Assembly (NCBI GenBank): GCA_036873755.1
Contig: JAVTVY010039383.1
Location: forward strand, 98,412-162,411
Direction: 5' to 3'
DNA length: 64,000 nt
DNA from: Hanleya hanleyi
Lineage: Eukaryota; Mollusca; Polyplacophora; Lepidopleurida; Hanleyidae
Shown here: piece after piece, positions 28,484 to 43,200 of the stretch
Numbering within the stretch: the stretch's first letter is position 1
Layout: the number at the start of each line of letters is the position of its first letter
Translations under genes and position numbers: made by a program
The notes under the pieces: model-generated
What the model was told of the DNA's origin: nothing
The model's database searches: none
What the model saw: only the letters and a program-made list of their open reading frames with translations

Positions 28484-29260
28484 TATCATTACGCCAGATT
28501 GTTTAATTTTGACTACCTAGTTATACCTGAAGCGCTATTTTCGGAAGCAGGTGGAAAGAAGACCAGGAGTTCGATTAAAATAATCCACAGTGTGTCCATT
28601 AGTATACAATTGAGGTTACTGCATACTGCATTCCATACAGGAGTTACCTCCCCTGGACTGAGATTTCGGTGGATATTATGGCAGAACGAGGTCCTATCAG
28701 AATGATATAAATTTGCCAGTGTAAATTTTCTTTACAAGAGAACCCATTTACAGTCCATAAATGATGGAATGGATGTATATTATTATGGTTTTACAAACTA
28801 TTTCTCAAGTTTCTGAAGTATTTCCCATGTTTCTAAGAGAAAATTGAGTGCAAAATTACCAATAATTTGACTTGGTTTCATCGCTTATTTGCATTTCCCC
28901 GCGTTTCTGCTATCATTGGAAAGCGGAAAAGTAACCACGGCCTTCATATTGCTGAATGGATGACCATTATTAAGAAGAAATAGGTTAATTTTGAGTTTTG
29001 TTCTCGAAAATCCTGCTAGAATTGGCAAAATTGATCAAAACAAAGATGGGGTAGGGGGAAAGTTATCGGTCGGATTTCCCAAAATAATATGTGTAACTGG
29101 CAAGTGTTGCATACCGCCATACTCGCAAACACTCTGAGATTACGATACATGTGAATAATTAATTTCGTAAAAAACATCCTGCCCCTTAAGGTGGCCTCCG
29201 CAGTTTCGTAGTAATGGCCCCTCTCTAATTTCATAATACGATAGACTGCCCTTGTTCTGC

Positions 29261-29845
29261 TACATCATAATTCTTCTTGTCTTCTTAATACATGTAGCTT
29301 ATATCTATAATGCCATCCTATTCAGCATTATCAACGCTGCAAACGAGTACGTACAAATCGAGTGCTGGCTTCGTCTACACGCTGATCGGGATCATGGAGT
29401 AAAGTTTGTCCTGCCTCAGCTATGCCCCTTGGGTGTGCCTAAAAATCGGGACTCATTTACGGGAAGAAAATCTGACAAAAAACGGGCAGGTTGACACCCA
29501 CTTTTGTTTGCCTTTTTAAGCTGAGACCGGACCAGGGAACATGAGTAAGAAGTTTAATTGAAATCGCTCTTACAGATTTTTCTGGAAATTGAGCCGAATT
29601 TGACCATTTTTCGACATTTTTAAGGGATTTTCTAGGAAAAATGAAGCAAACATGTAGGAGAATGTTCGAGTTAAATTTTTCTATAACATAGCAGTGTTAT
29701 ATCTTAAAATAATAGTTTTATCATGCTCTTTCAGAAAATATATACATATAAGTGATTTGGGTTGAAGGTTTTGCGACAACTGGTGGCCGAAAAACGGACC
29801 CATAGTCTATTCCATGCCGAATAAAAGAATCTCCGGAGTGCACCC
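29261..29845 (+). repeat. ~580-bp direct duplication, copy 2
   Basis: Second copy of 27842-28419, 841 bp downstream in the same orientation. It carries an extra ACATGT-type 6-bp insertion within the hydrophobic segment (adding His-Val) and a small frame change near the end of the ORF. The flanking bases show no target duplication. Confidence 0.85.
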
Positions 29846-31285
29846 ATAGGAGAACCTTTGATAGGAGAGTGTTGAGCAGTATCGGGCTTATTCATTGGAC
29901 AGGCATTTCATCATCATCCAATGAAATACAGCGTTACGAAGATTGCTAAATGCCATCTTCGCAGTATTGCGGACATCATCAGTTGCTGCAAACGATGTTG
30001 ATCTGATATTTTACAGTTAGCTACCACTCGAAACAGAATAAAACTTGTGCACAATCGACATTAATGTACAAAATATAAGAATGCTTTGACTGCAATGACT
30101 AATGAACTGCAAAACCGTGGGCAAAGAAATTAGACACGGAAATTGACTGGCCCGGGCTTTGCAACAACAACAACAATGAAATGCATCTGACGATCTCCTC
30201 TCAATGAAACATTACCATTTTCAAGGTCATAAAATCAACAATCTTGGGTTGTTGATTCTCCTTCAAGTATAACTGAAAGGCATAGTATCATTTGATTGGA
30301 TTTTCAAACAGAATACTTGATAGAGGTATTGCTTTTTCTTTCAGGAAATATTGAAGGTATATCTTGTGTATTCATTATGAGGGTGCCCATATATTTTACA
30401 TAACTAAATGTCAGCTATAGGCCTATAAGGCTGCATATATCCTTGAAAAAAAAGTTGTTGAAAAGCAATTTCGATGTTTTTTTTCTCAGCCAAAAGCTAC
30501 ATCTTGCGTACAGAAATTCGACAAAGTTAATCATGCAGTCATATTTATTTCATGTTAGCTAACAATTATAAACAACTATTCCTGAAAAAAAACAGCTACC
30601 TTTTGTAGTACTGAGTACGAAGTCGGCCGCCGAAGCCAGATACTACCTTTGTCAGAACAGCACATTCCAAATGTTAGGTACTAAGTTATTCATGCCTGTC
30701 AAAGTGTCGGTCACCTGTGAAAAAATTATTCGCAGGCTTGAAATGAAGGTGGACATGTATAATGGATGTGTAATTTTCAACTATAGGTTTGAAATTTGTT
30801 TTCAGTTATCCCTATGAAAATGTTTGCATAATTAAGTTTCTGAACCGAAACTATGAAAACCATGGAAATATTGAGTTTTTCAGATTATTGGCGCGCCAAC
30901 GGCGCGCCGAAAAATTGAGTTTTGTGAAATTCTCAAATTGAGTAGATGAAAGATTTTGGGCTAGAATAACCCCTGATGTGGTAAGAGAATATCCGGCTTT
31001 CATGAAATTAACAACTGCTGATAAATTTATTTTCATAATGTCATGCCGTGATAGTCCAAGAATAATTAATACAGTGTGTTCAACACTCCTGAAATGGTAC
31101 AGAAATGATAGCTAGTGACTGTTCTTTACCAAAGCTATATTCACGTTCAGATATACGCGTTCATGTATATATAGATTACATATGCTTCTGTTTTGCATTT
31201 CAGTATTTTACTGTTATACTGATTTTATTTACTCTTGTACTCTGCCATATCTGGTGTTCGTACAATAAAATCTTGAATCTTGAAT
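29846..31285. other. Intergenic, mostly featureless; ends in (TTGAATC)n
   Basis: No gene was recognised. 30891-30909 holds two adjacent GGCGCGCC palindromes. The last bases, AATAAAATCTTGAATCTTGAATC (about 31264-31286), look like the tail of a LINE/SINE-type element abutting the satellite. Confidence 0.45.
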
Positions 31286-34200
31286 CTGTGTCATGGTATC
31301 GGGATGACAACAGTGACATCATTTACCGAACCCTTATCTAGCTGTGTGTTCTATCACTGTGTCATGGTATCGGGATGACAACAGTGACATCATATGTCGG
31401 ACCCTTATCTAGCTGTGTGTTCTATCAATGTGCCATGGTATCGGGATGACAACCGTGACATCATATACCGGACCCTTATCTAGCTGTGTGTTCTATCACT
31501 GTGTCATGGTATCGGGATGACAACAGTGACATCATATGATTCCGAACCCTTATCTAGCTGTGTGTTCTATCACTGTGTCATGGTATCGGGATGACAACAG
31601 TGACATCATATGATTCCGAACCCTTATCTAGCTGTGTGTTCTATCACTGTGTCATGGAATCAGGATGACAACAGTGACATCATATGCCGGACCCTTATCT
31701 AGCTGTGTGTTCTATCACTGTGTCATGGTATCGGGATGACAACAGTGACATCATATGATTCCGGACCCTTATCTAGCTGTGTGTTCTATCACTGTGTCAT
31801 GGTATCGGGATGACAACAGTGACATCATATGATTCCGGACCCTTATCTAGCTGTGTGTTCTATCACTGTGTCATGGTATCGGGATGACAACAGTGACATC
31901 ATATGATTCCAGACCCTTATCTAGCTGTGTGTTCTATCACTGTGGCATGGTATCGGGATGACAACAGTGACATCATATGCTGGACCCTTATCTAGCTGTG
32001 TGTTCTATCACTGTGTCATGGTATCGGGATGACAACAGTGACATCATATGATTCCAGACCCTTATCTATCTGTGTGTTCTATCACTGTGTCATGGTATCG
32101 GGATGACAACAGTGACATCATATGATTCCAGACCCTTATCTAGCTGTGTGTTCTATCACTGTGTCATGGTATCGGGATTACAACAGTGACATCATATGAT
32201 TCCAGACCCTTATCTAGCTGTGTGTTCTATCACTGTGTCATGGTATCGGGATGACAACAGTGACATCATATGATGGACCCTTATCTAGCTGTGTGTTCTA
32301 TCACTGTGTCATGGTATCGAGATGACAACAGTGACATCATATGATTCCGGACCCTTATCTAGCTGTGTGTTCTATCACTGTGTCATGGTATCGGGATGAC
32401 AAGAGTGACGTCATATGATTCCAGACCCTTATCTAGCTGTGTGTTCTATCACTGTGTCATGGTATCGGGATGACAACAGTGACATCATATGCTGGACCCT
32501 TATCTAGCTGTGTGTTCTATCACTGTGTCATGGTATCGGGATGATAACAGTGACATCATATGATTCCAGACCCTTATCTAGCTGTGTGTTCTATCACTGT
32601 GTCATGGTATCGGGATGACAACTGTGACATCATATGATTCCGAACCCTTATCTATCTGTGTGTTCTATCACTGTGTCATGGTATCGGGATGACAACAGTG
32701 ACATCATATGATTCCAGACCCTTATCTACCTGTGTGTTCTATCACTGTGTCATGCTATCGGGATGACAACAGTGACATCATATGATTCCGAACCCTTATC
32801 TATCTGTGTGTTCTATCACTGTGTCATGGTATCGGGATGACAACAGTGACATCATATGATTCCAGACCCTTATCTACCTGTGTGTTCTATCACTGTGTCA
32901 TGGTATCGGGATGACAACAGTGACATCATATGATTCCAGACCCTTATCTAGCTGTGTGTTCTATCACTGTGTCATGGTATCGGGATTACAACAGTGACAT
33001 CATATGATTCCAGACCCTTATCTAGCTGTGTGTTCTGTCACTGTGTCATGGTATCGGGATGACAACAGTGACATCATATGATTTCCGACCCTTATCTAGC
33101 TGTGTGTTCTATCACTGTGTCATGGTATCGGGATTACAACAGTGACATCATATGATTCCAGACCCTTATCTAGCTGTGTCTTCTATCACTGTGTCATGGT
33201 ATCGGGATGACAACAGTGACATCATATGCTGGACCCTTATCTAGCTGTGTGTTCTATCACTGTGTCATGGTATCGAGATTACAACAGTGACATCATATGA
33301 TTCCAGACCCTTATCTAGCTGTGTGTTCTATCACTGTGTCATGGTATCGGGATGACAACAGTGACATCATATGATTCCAGACCCTTATCTAGCTGTGTGT
33401 TCTATCACTGTGTCATGGTATCGGGATTACAACAGTGACATCATATGATTTCCGACCCTTATCTAGCTGTGTGTTCTATCACTGTGTCATGGTATCGGGA
33501 TTACAACAGTGACATCATATGATTCAGACCCTTATCTAGCTGTGTGTTCTATAACTGTGTCATGGTATCGAGATGACAGCAGTGACATCCTTTGATTCCG
33601 GACCCTTATCTGGCTGTGTGTTCTATCACTGTGTCATGGTATCAGGATGACAACAGTGACATCATATGATTCCAGACCCTTACCTAGCTGTGTGTTCTAT
33701 CACTGTGTCATGGTATCGGGATGACAACAGTGACATCATATGCTGGACCCTTATCTAGCTGTGTGTTCTATCACTGTGTCATGGTATCGGGATGACAACA
33801 GTGACATCATATACCGGACCCTTATCTAGCTGTGTGTTCTATCACTGTGTGATGGTATCGGGATGCCAACAGTGACATCATATACCGGACCCTTATCTAG
33901 CTGTGTGTTCTATCACTGTGTCATGGTATCGGGATGACAACAGTGACATCATATACCGGACCCTTATCTAGCTGTGTGTTCTATCACTGTGTGATGGTAT
34001 CGGGATGCCAACAGTGACATCATATACCGGACCCTTATCTAGCTGTGTGTTCTATCACTGTGTCATGGTATCGGGATGACAACAGTGACATCATATGCCG
34101 GACCGTTATCTAGCTGTGTGTTCTATCACTGTGTCATGGTATCGAGATTACAACAGTGACATCATATGATTTCCGACCCTTATCTAGCTGTGTGTTCTAT

Positions 34201-37200
34201 CACTGTGTCATGGTATCGGGATGACAACAGTGGCATCATATGATTCCAGACCCTTATCTAGCTGTGTGTTCTATCACTGTGTGATGGTATCGAGATTACA
34301 ACAGTGACATCATATGATTTCCGACCCTTATCTAGCTGTGTGTTCTATCACTGTGTCATGGTATCGGGATGACAACAGTGACATCATATGCCGGACCCTT
34401 ATCTAGCTGTGTGTTCTATCACTGTGTCATGGTATCGAGATGACAACAGTGACATCATATGATTTCCGACCCTTATCTAGCTGTGTGTTCTATCACTGTG
34501 TCATGGTATCGTGATGACAACAGTGACATCATATGCCGGACCCTTATCTAGCTGTGTGTTCTATCACTGTGTCATGGTATCGAGATTACAACAGTGACAT
34601 CATATGATTCCAGACCCTTATCTAGCTGTGTGTTCTATCACTGTGTCATGGTATCGGGATGACAACAGTGACATCATATGATTCCAGACCCTTATCTAGC
34701 TGTGTGTTCTATCACTGTGTCATGGTATCGGGATTACAACAGTGACATCATATGATTCGAGACCCTTATCTAGCTGTGTGTTCTATCACTGTCATGGTAT
34801 CGGGATTACAACAGTGACATCATATGATTCCAGATCCTTATCTAGCTGTGTGTTCTATCACTGTGTCATGGTATCGGGATGACAACAGTGACATCATATG
34901 ATTTCCGACCCTTATCTAGCTGTGTGTTCTATCACTGTGTCATGGTATCGGGATTACAACAGTGACATCATATGATTCCAGACCCTTATCTAGCTGTGTG
35001 TTCTATAACTGTGTCATGGTATCGAGATGACAACAGTGACATCATATGATTCCGGACCCTTATCTAGCTGTGTGTTCTATCACTGTGTCATGGTATCGGG
35101 ATGACGACAGTGACATCATATGATTCCAGACCCTTACCTAGCTGTGTGTTCTATCACTGTGTCATGGTATCGGGATGACAACAGTGACATCATATGCTGG
35201 ACCCTTATCTAGCTGTGTGTTCTATCACTGTGTCATGGTATCGGGATGACAACAGTGACATCATATGATTTCCGACCCTTATCCAGCTGTGTGTTCTATC
35301 ACTGTGTCATGGCATCGGGATTACAACAGTGACATCATATGATTTCCGACCCTTATCTAGCTGTGTGTTCTATCACTGTGTCATGGTATCGGGATTACAA
35401 CAGTGACATCATATGATTCCAGATCCTTATCTAGCTGTGTGTTCTATCACTGTGTCATGGTATCGGGATGACAACAGTGACATCATATGATTTCCGACCC
35501 TTATCTAGCTGTGTGTTCTATCACTGTGTCATGGTATCGGGATGACAACAGTGACATCATATGCCGGACCGTTATCTAGCTGTGTGTTCTATCACTGTGT
35601 CATGGTATCGAGATTACAACAGTGACATCATATGATTTCCGACCCTTATCTAGCTGTGTGTTCTATCACTGTGTCATGGTATCGGGATGACAACAGTGGC
35701 ATCATATGATTCCAGACCCTTATCTAGCTGTGTGTTCTATCACTGTGTGATGGTATCGAGATTACAACAGTGACATCATATGATTTCCGACCCTTATCTA
35801 GCTGTGTGTTCTATCACTGTGTCATGGTATCGGGATGACAACAGTGACATCATATGCCGGACCCTTATCTAGCTGTGTGTTCTATCACTGTGTCATGGCA
35901 TCGGGATGACAACAGTGACATATGCCGGACCCTTATCTATCTGTGTGTTCTATCACTGTGTCATGGTATCGGGATGACAACAGTGACATCATATGATTCC
36001 AGACCCTTATCTAGCTGTGTGTTCTATCACTGTGTCATGGTATTGGGATGACAACAGTGACATCATATGATTTCCGACCCTTATCTAGCTGTGTGTTCTA
36101 TCACTGTGTCATGGTATCGGGATGACAACAGTGACATCATATGCCGGACCCTTATCTAGCTGTGTGTTCTATCACTGTGTCATGGTATCGGGATGACAAC
36201 AGTGACATCATATGATTCCGAACCCTTATCTAGCTGTGTGTTCTATCACTGTGTCATGGTATCGGGATGACAACAGTGACATCATATGCCAGACCCTTAT
36301 CTAGCTGTGTGTTCTATCACTGTGTCATGGTATCGGGATGACAACAGTGACATCATATGCCGGACCCTTATCTAGCTGTGTGTTCTATCACTGTGTCATG
36401 GTATCGACATTACAACAGTGACATCATATGATTCCAGACCCGTATCTAGCTGTGTGTTCTATCACTGTGTCATGGTATCGGGATGACAACAGTGACATCA
36501 TATGATTCCAGACCCTTATCTAGCTGTGTGTTCTATCACTGTGTCATGGTATCGGGATTACAACAGTGACATCATATGATTCGAGACCCTTATCTAGCTG
36601 TGTGTTCTATCACTGTGTCATGGTATCGGGATTACAACAGTGACATCATATGATTCCAGATCCTTATCTAGCTGTGTGTTCTATCACTGTGTCATGGTAT
36701 CGGGATGACAACAGTGACATCATATGATTTCCGACCCTTATCTAGCTGTGTGTTCTATCACTGTGTCATGGTATCGGGATTACAACAGTGACATCATATG
36801 ATTCCAGACCCTTATCTAGCTGTGTGTTCTATAACTGTGTCATGGTATCGAGATGACAACAGTGACATCATATGATTCCGGACCCTTATCTAGCTGTGTG
36901 TTCTATCACTGTGTCATGGTATCGGGATGACAACAGTGACATCATATGATTCCAGACCCTTACCTAGCTGTGTGTTCTATCACTGTGTCATGGTATCGGG
37001 ATGACAACAGTGACATCATATGCTGGACCCTTATCTAGCTGTGTGTTCTATCACTGTGTCATGGTATCGGGATGACAACAGTGACATCATATGATTTCCG
37101 ACCCTTATCCAGCTGTGTGTTCTATCACTGTGTCATGGCATCGGGATTACAACAGTGACATCATATGATTTCCGACCCTTATCTAGCTGTGTGTTCTATC

Positions 37201-40200
37201 ACTGTGTCATGGTATCGGGATTACAACAGTGACATCATATGATTCCAGATCCTTATCTAGCTGTGTGTTCTATCACTGTGTCATGGTATCGGGATGACAA
37301 CAGTGACATCATATGATTTCCGACCCTTATCTAGCTGTGTGTTCTATCACTGTGTCATGGTATCGGGATGACAACAGTGACATCATATGCCGGACCGTTA
37401 TCTAGCTGTGTGTTCTATCACTGTGTCATGGTATCGAGATTACAACAGTGACATCATATGATTTCCGACCCTTATCTAGCTGTGTGTTCTATCACTGTGT
37501 CATGGTATCGGGATGACAACAGTGGCATCATATGATTCCAGACCCTTATCTAGCTGTGTGTTCTATCACTGTGTGATGGTATCGAGATTACAACAGTGAC
37601 ATCATATGATTTCCGACCCTTATCTAGCTGTGTGTTCTATCACTGTGTCATGGTATCGGGATGACAACAGTGACATCATATGCCGGACCCTTATCTAGCT
37701 GTGTGTTCTATCACTGTGTCATGGCATCGGGATGACAACAGTGACATATGCCGGACCCTTATCTATCTGTGTGTTCTATCACTGTGTCATGGTATCGGGA
37801 TGACAACAGTGACATCATATGATTCCAGACCCTTATCTAGCTGTGTGTTCTATCACTGTGTCATGGTATCGGGATGACAACAGTGACATCATATGATTCC
37901 AGACCCTTATCTAGCTGTGTGTTCTATCACTGTGTCATGGTATCGGGATGACAACAGTGACATCATATGATTCCAGACCCTTATCTAGCTGTGTGTTCTA
38001 TCACTGTGTCATGGTATCGGGATTACAACAGTGACATCATATGATTCGAGACCCTTATCTAGCTGTGTGTTCTATCACTGTCATGGTATCGGGATTACAA
38101 CAGTGACATCATATGATTCCAGATCCTTATCTAGCTGTGTGTTCTATCACTGTGTCATGGTATCGGGATGACAACAGTGACATCATATGATTTCCGACCC
38201 TTATCTAGCTGTGTGTTCTATCACTGTGTCATGGTATCGGGATTACAACAGTGACATCATATGATTCCAGACCCTTATCTAGCTGTGTGTTCTATAACTG
38301 TGTCATGGTATCGAGATGACAACAGTGACATCATATGATTCCGGACCCTTATCTAGCTGTGTGTTCTATCACTGTGTCATGGTATCGGGATGACGACAGT
38401 GACATCATATGATTCCAGACCCTTACCTAGCTGTGTGTTCTATCACTGTGTCATGGTATCGGGATGACAACAGTGACATCATATGCTGGACCCTTATCTA
38501 GCTGTGTGTTCTATCACTGTGTCATGGTATCGGGATGACAACAGTGACATCATATGATTTCCGACCCTTATCCAGCTGTGTGTTCTATCACTGTGTCATG
38601 GCATCGGGATTACAACAGTGACATCATATGATTTCCGACCCTTATCTAGCTGTGTGTTCTATCACTGTGTCATGGTATCGGGATTACAACAGTGACATCA
38701 TATGATTCCAGACCTTATCTAGCTGTGTGTTCTATCACTGTGTCATGGTATCGGGATGACAACAGTGACATCATATGATTTCCGACCCTTATCTAGCTGT
38801 GTGTTCTATCACTGTGTCATGGTATCGGGATGACAACAGTGACATCATATGCGGACCGTTATCTAGCTGTGTTCTATCACTGTGTCATGGTATCGAGATT
38901 ACAACAGTGACATCATATGATTTCCGACCCTTATCTAGCTGTGTGTTCTATCACTGTGTCATGGTATCGGGATGACAACAGTGGCATCATATGATTCCAG
39001 ACCCTTATCTAGCTGTGTGTTCTATCACTGTGTGATGGTATCGAGATTACAACAGTGACATCATATGATTTCCGACCCTTATCTAGCTGTGTGTTCTATC
39101 ACTGTGTCATGGTATCGGGATGACAACAGTGACATCATATGCCGGACCCTTATCTAGCTGTGTGTTCTATCACTGTGTCATGGCATCAGGATGACAACAG
39201 TGACATATGCCGGACCCTTATCTATCTGTGTGTTCTATCACTGTGTCATGGTATCGGGATGACAACAGTGACATCATATGATTCCAGACCCTTATCTAGC
39301 TGTGTGTTCTATCACTGTGTCATGGTATCGAGATTACAACAGTGACATCATATGATTTCCGACCCTTATCTAGCTGTGTGTTCTATCACTGTGTCATGGT
39401 ATCGGGATGACAACAGTGACATCATATGATTCCAGACCCTTATCTAGCTGTGTGTTCTATCACTGTGTCATGGTATCGGGATTACAACAGTGACATCATT
39501 TGATTTCCGACCCTTATCTAGCTGTGTGTTCTATCATTGTGTCATGGTATCGGGATGACAACAGTGACATCATATGATTCCAGACCCTTATCTAGCTGTG
39601 TGTTCTATCACTGTTTCATGGAATCCGGATTACAACAGTGACATCATATGTCAGGCCCTTATCTAGCTGTGTGTTCTATCACTGTGTCATGGTATCGGGA
39701 TGACAACAGTGACATCATATGCTGGACCCTTATCTAGCTGTGTGTTCTATCACTGTGTCATGGTATCGACATTACAACAGTGACATCATATGATTCCAGA
39801 CCCTTATCTAGCTGTGTGTTCTATCACTGTGTCATGGTATCGGGATGACAACAGTGACATCATATGATTCCAGACCCTTATCTAGCTGTGTGTTCTATCA
39901 CTGTGTCATGGTATCGGGATTACAACAGTGACATCATATGATTCGAGACCCTTATCTAGCTGTGTGTTCTATCACTGTCATGGTATCGGGATTACAACAG
40001 TGACATCATATGATTCCAGATCCTTATCTAGCTGTGTGTTCTATCACTGTGTCATGGTATCGGGATGACAACAGTGACATCATATGATTTCCGACCCTTA
40101 TCTAGCTGTGTGTTCTATCACTGTGTCATGGTATCGGGATTACAACAGTGACATCATATGATTCCAGACCCTTATCTAGCTGTGTGTTCTATAACTGTGT

Positions 40201-43200
40201 CATGGTATCGAGATGACAACAGTGACATCATATGATTCCGGACCCTTATCTAGCTGTGTGTTCTATCACTGTGTCATGGTATCGGGATGACAACAGTGAC
40301 ATCATATGATTCCAGACCCTTACCTAGCTGTGTGTTCTATCACTGTGTCATGGTATCGGGATGACAACAGTGACATCATATGGTGGACCCTTATCTAGCT
40401 GTGTGTTCTATCACTGTGTCATGGTATCGGGATGACAACAGTGACATCATATGATTTCCGACCCTTATCTAGCTGTGTGTTCTATCACTGTGTCATGGCA
40501 TCGGGATTACAACAATGACATCATATGATTTCCGACCCTTATCTAGCTGTGTGTTCTATCACTGTGTCATGGTATCGGGATTACAACAGTGACATCATAT
40601 GATTCCAGATCCTTATCTAGCTGTGTGTTCTATCACTGTGTCATGGTATCGGGATGACAACAGTGACATCATATGATTTCCGACCCTTATCTAGCTGTGT
40701 GTTCTATCACTGTGTCATGGTATCGGGATGACAACAGTGACATCATATGCCGGACCGTTATCTAGCTGTGTGTTCTATCACTGTGTCATGGAGTCGAGAT
40801 TACAACAGTGACATCATATGATTTCCGACCCTTATCTAGCTGTGTGTTCTATCACTGTGTCATGGTATCGGGATGACAACAGTGGCATCATATGATTCCA
40901 GACCCTTATCTAGCTGTGTGTTCTATCACTGTGTGATGGTATCGAGATTACAACAGTGACATCATATGATTTCCGACCCTTATCTAGCTGTGTGTTCTAT
41001 CACTGTGTCATGGTATCGGGATGACAACAGTGACATCATATGCCGGACCCTTATCTAGCTGTGTGTTCTATCACTGTGTCATGGCATCGGGATGACAACA
41101 GTGACATATGCCGGACCCTTATCTAGCTGTGTGTTCTATCACTGTGTCATGGTATCGGGATGACAACAGTGACATCATATGATTCCAGACCCTTATCTAG
41201 CTGTGTGTTCTATCACTGTGTCATGGTATCGAGATTACAACAGTGACATCATATGATTTCCGACCCTTATCTAGCTGTGTGTTCTATCACTGTGTCATGG
41301 TATCGGGATGACAACAGTGACATCATATGATTCCAGACCCTTATCTAGCTGTGTGTTCTATCACTGTGTCATGGTATCGGGATTACAACAGTGACATCAT
41401 TTGATTTCCGACCCTTATCTAGCTGTGTGTTCTATCATTGTGTCATGGTATCGGGATGACAACAGTGACATCATATGATTCCAGACCCTTATCTAGCTGT
41501 GTGTTCTATCACTGTTTCATGGAATCCGGATTACAACAGTGACATATGTCAGGCCCTTATCTAGCTGTGTGTTCTATCACTGTGTCATGGTATCGAGATG
41601 ACAACAGTGACATCATATGATTCGAGACCCTTATCTAGCTGTGTGTTCTATCACTGTTTCATGGAATCCGGATTACAACAGTGACATCATATGTCAGGCC
41701 CTTATCTAGCTGTTTGTTCTATCACTGTGTCATGGTATCGAGATGACAACAGTGACATCATATGATTTCAGACCCTTATCTAGCTGTGTGTTCTATCACT
41801 GTGTCATGATATCGAGATGACAACAGTGACATCATATGATTCCAGACCCTTATCTAGCTGTGTGTTCTATCACTGTGTCATGGTATCGAGATGACAACAG
41901 TGACATCATATGATTCCAGACCCTTATCTAGCTGTGTGTTCTATCACTGTGTCATGGCATCGGGATGACAACAGTGACATCATATGATTCCAGACCCTTA
42001 TCTAGCTGTGTGTTCTATCACTGTGTCATGGTATCGAGATGACAACAGTGACATCATATGATTCTAGACCCTTATCTAGCTGTGTGTTCTATCACTGTGT
42101 CATGGTATCGGGATGACAACAGTGACATCATATGCTGGACCCTTATTTAGCTGTGTGTTCTATCACTGTGTCATGGTATCGAGATGACAACAGTGACATC
42201 ATATGATTCCGGACCCTTATCTAGCTGTGTGTTCTATCACTGTGTCATGGTATCGGGATGACAACAGTGACATCATATGATTCCAGACCCTTATCTAGCT
42301 GTGTGTTCTATCACTGTGGCATGGTATCGGGATGACAACAGTGACATCATATGCTGGACCCTTATCTAGCTGTGTGTTCTATCACTGTGTCATGGTATCG
42401 GGATGACAACAGTGACATCATATGATTCCAGACCCTTATCTATCTGTGTGTTCTATCACTGTGTCATGGTATCGGGATGACAACAGTGACATCATATGAT
42501 TCCAGACCCTTATCTAGCTGTGTGTTCTATCACTGTGTCATGGTATCGGGATTACAACAGTGACATCATATGATTCCAGACCCTTATCTAGCTGTGTGTT
42601 CTATCACTGTGTCATGGTATCGGGATGACAACAGTGACATCATATGCTGGACCCTTATCTAGCTGTGTGTTCTATCACTGTGTCATGGTATCGAGATGAC
42701 AACAGTGACATCATATGATTCCGGACCCTTATCTAGCTGTGTGTTCTATCACTGTGTCATGGTATCGGGATGACAACAGTGACGTCATATGATTCCAGAC
42801 CCTTATCTAGCTGTGTGTTCTATCACTGTGTCATGGTATCGGGATGACAACAGTGACATCATATGCCGGACCCTTATCTAGCTGTGTGTTCTATCACTGT
42901 GTCATGGTATCGGGATGACAACAGTGACATCATATGATTCCGGACCCTTATCTATCTGTGTGTTCTATCACTGTGTCATGGTATCGGGATGACAACAGTG
43001 ACATCATATGATTCCAAACCCTTATCTAGCTGTGTGTTCTATCACTGTGTCATGGTATCGGGATGACAACAGTGACATCATATGATTCCAGACCCTTATC
43101 TAGCTGTGTGTTCTATCACTGTGTCATGGTATCGGGATTACAACAGTGACATCATATGATTCCAGACCCTTATCTAGCTGTGTGTTCTATCACTGTGTCA

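Noticed and set aside
27842..29845. LTR retrotransposon with 580-bp LTRs
   Set aside because: No primer-binding site, polypurine tract, target duplication or internal coding was seen; kept only as a direct repeat with this as an alternative.
35854..39345. Small repeated ORFs (MPDPYLAVCSITVSWHRDD...)
   Set aside because: They lie within the 74-bp satellite, and neighbouring units rotate through frames, so they are not genes.
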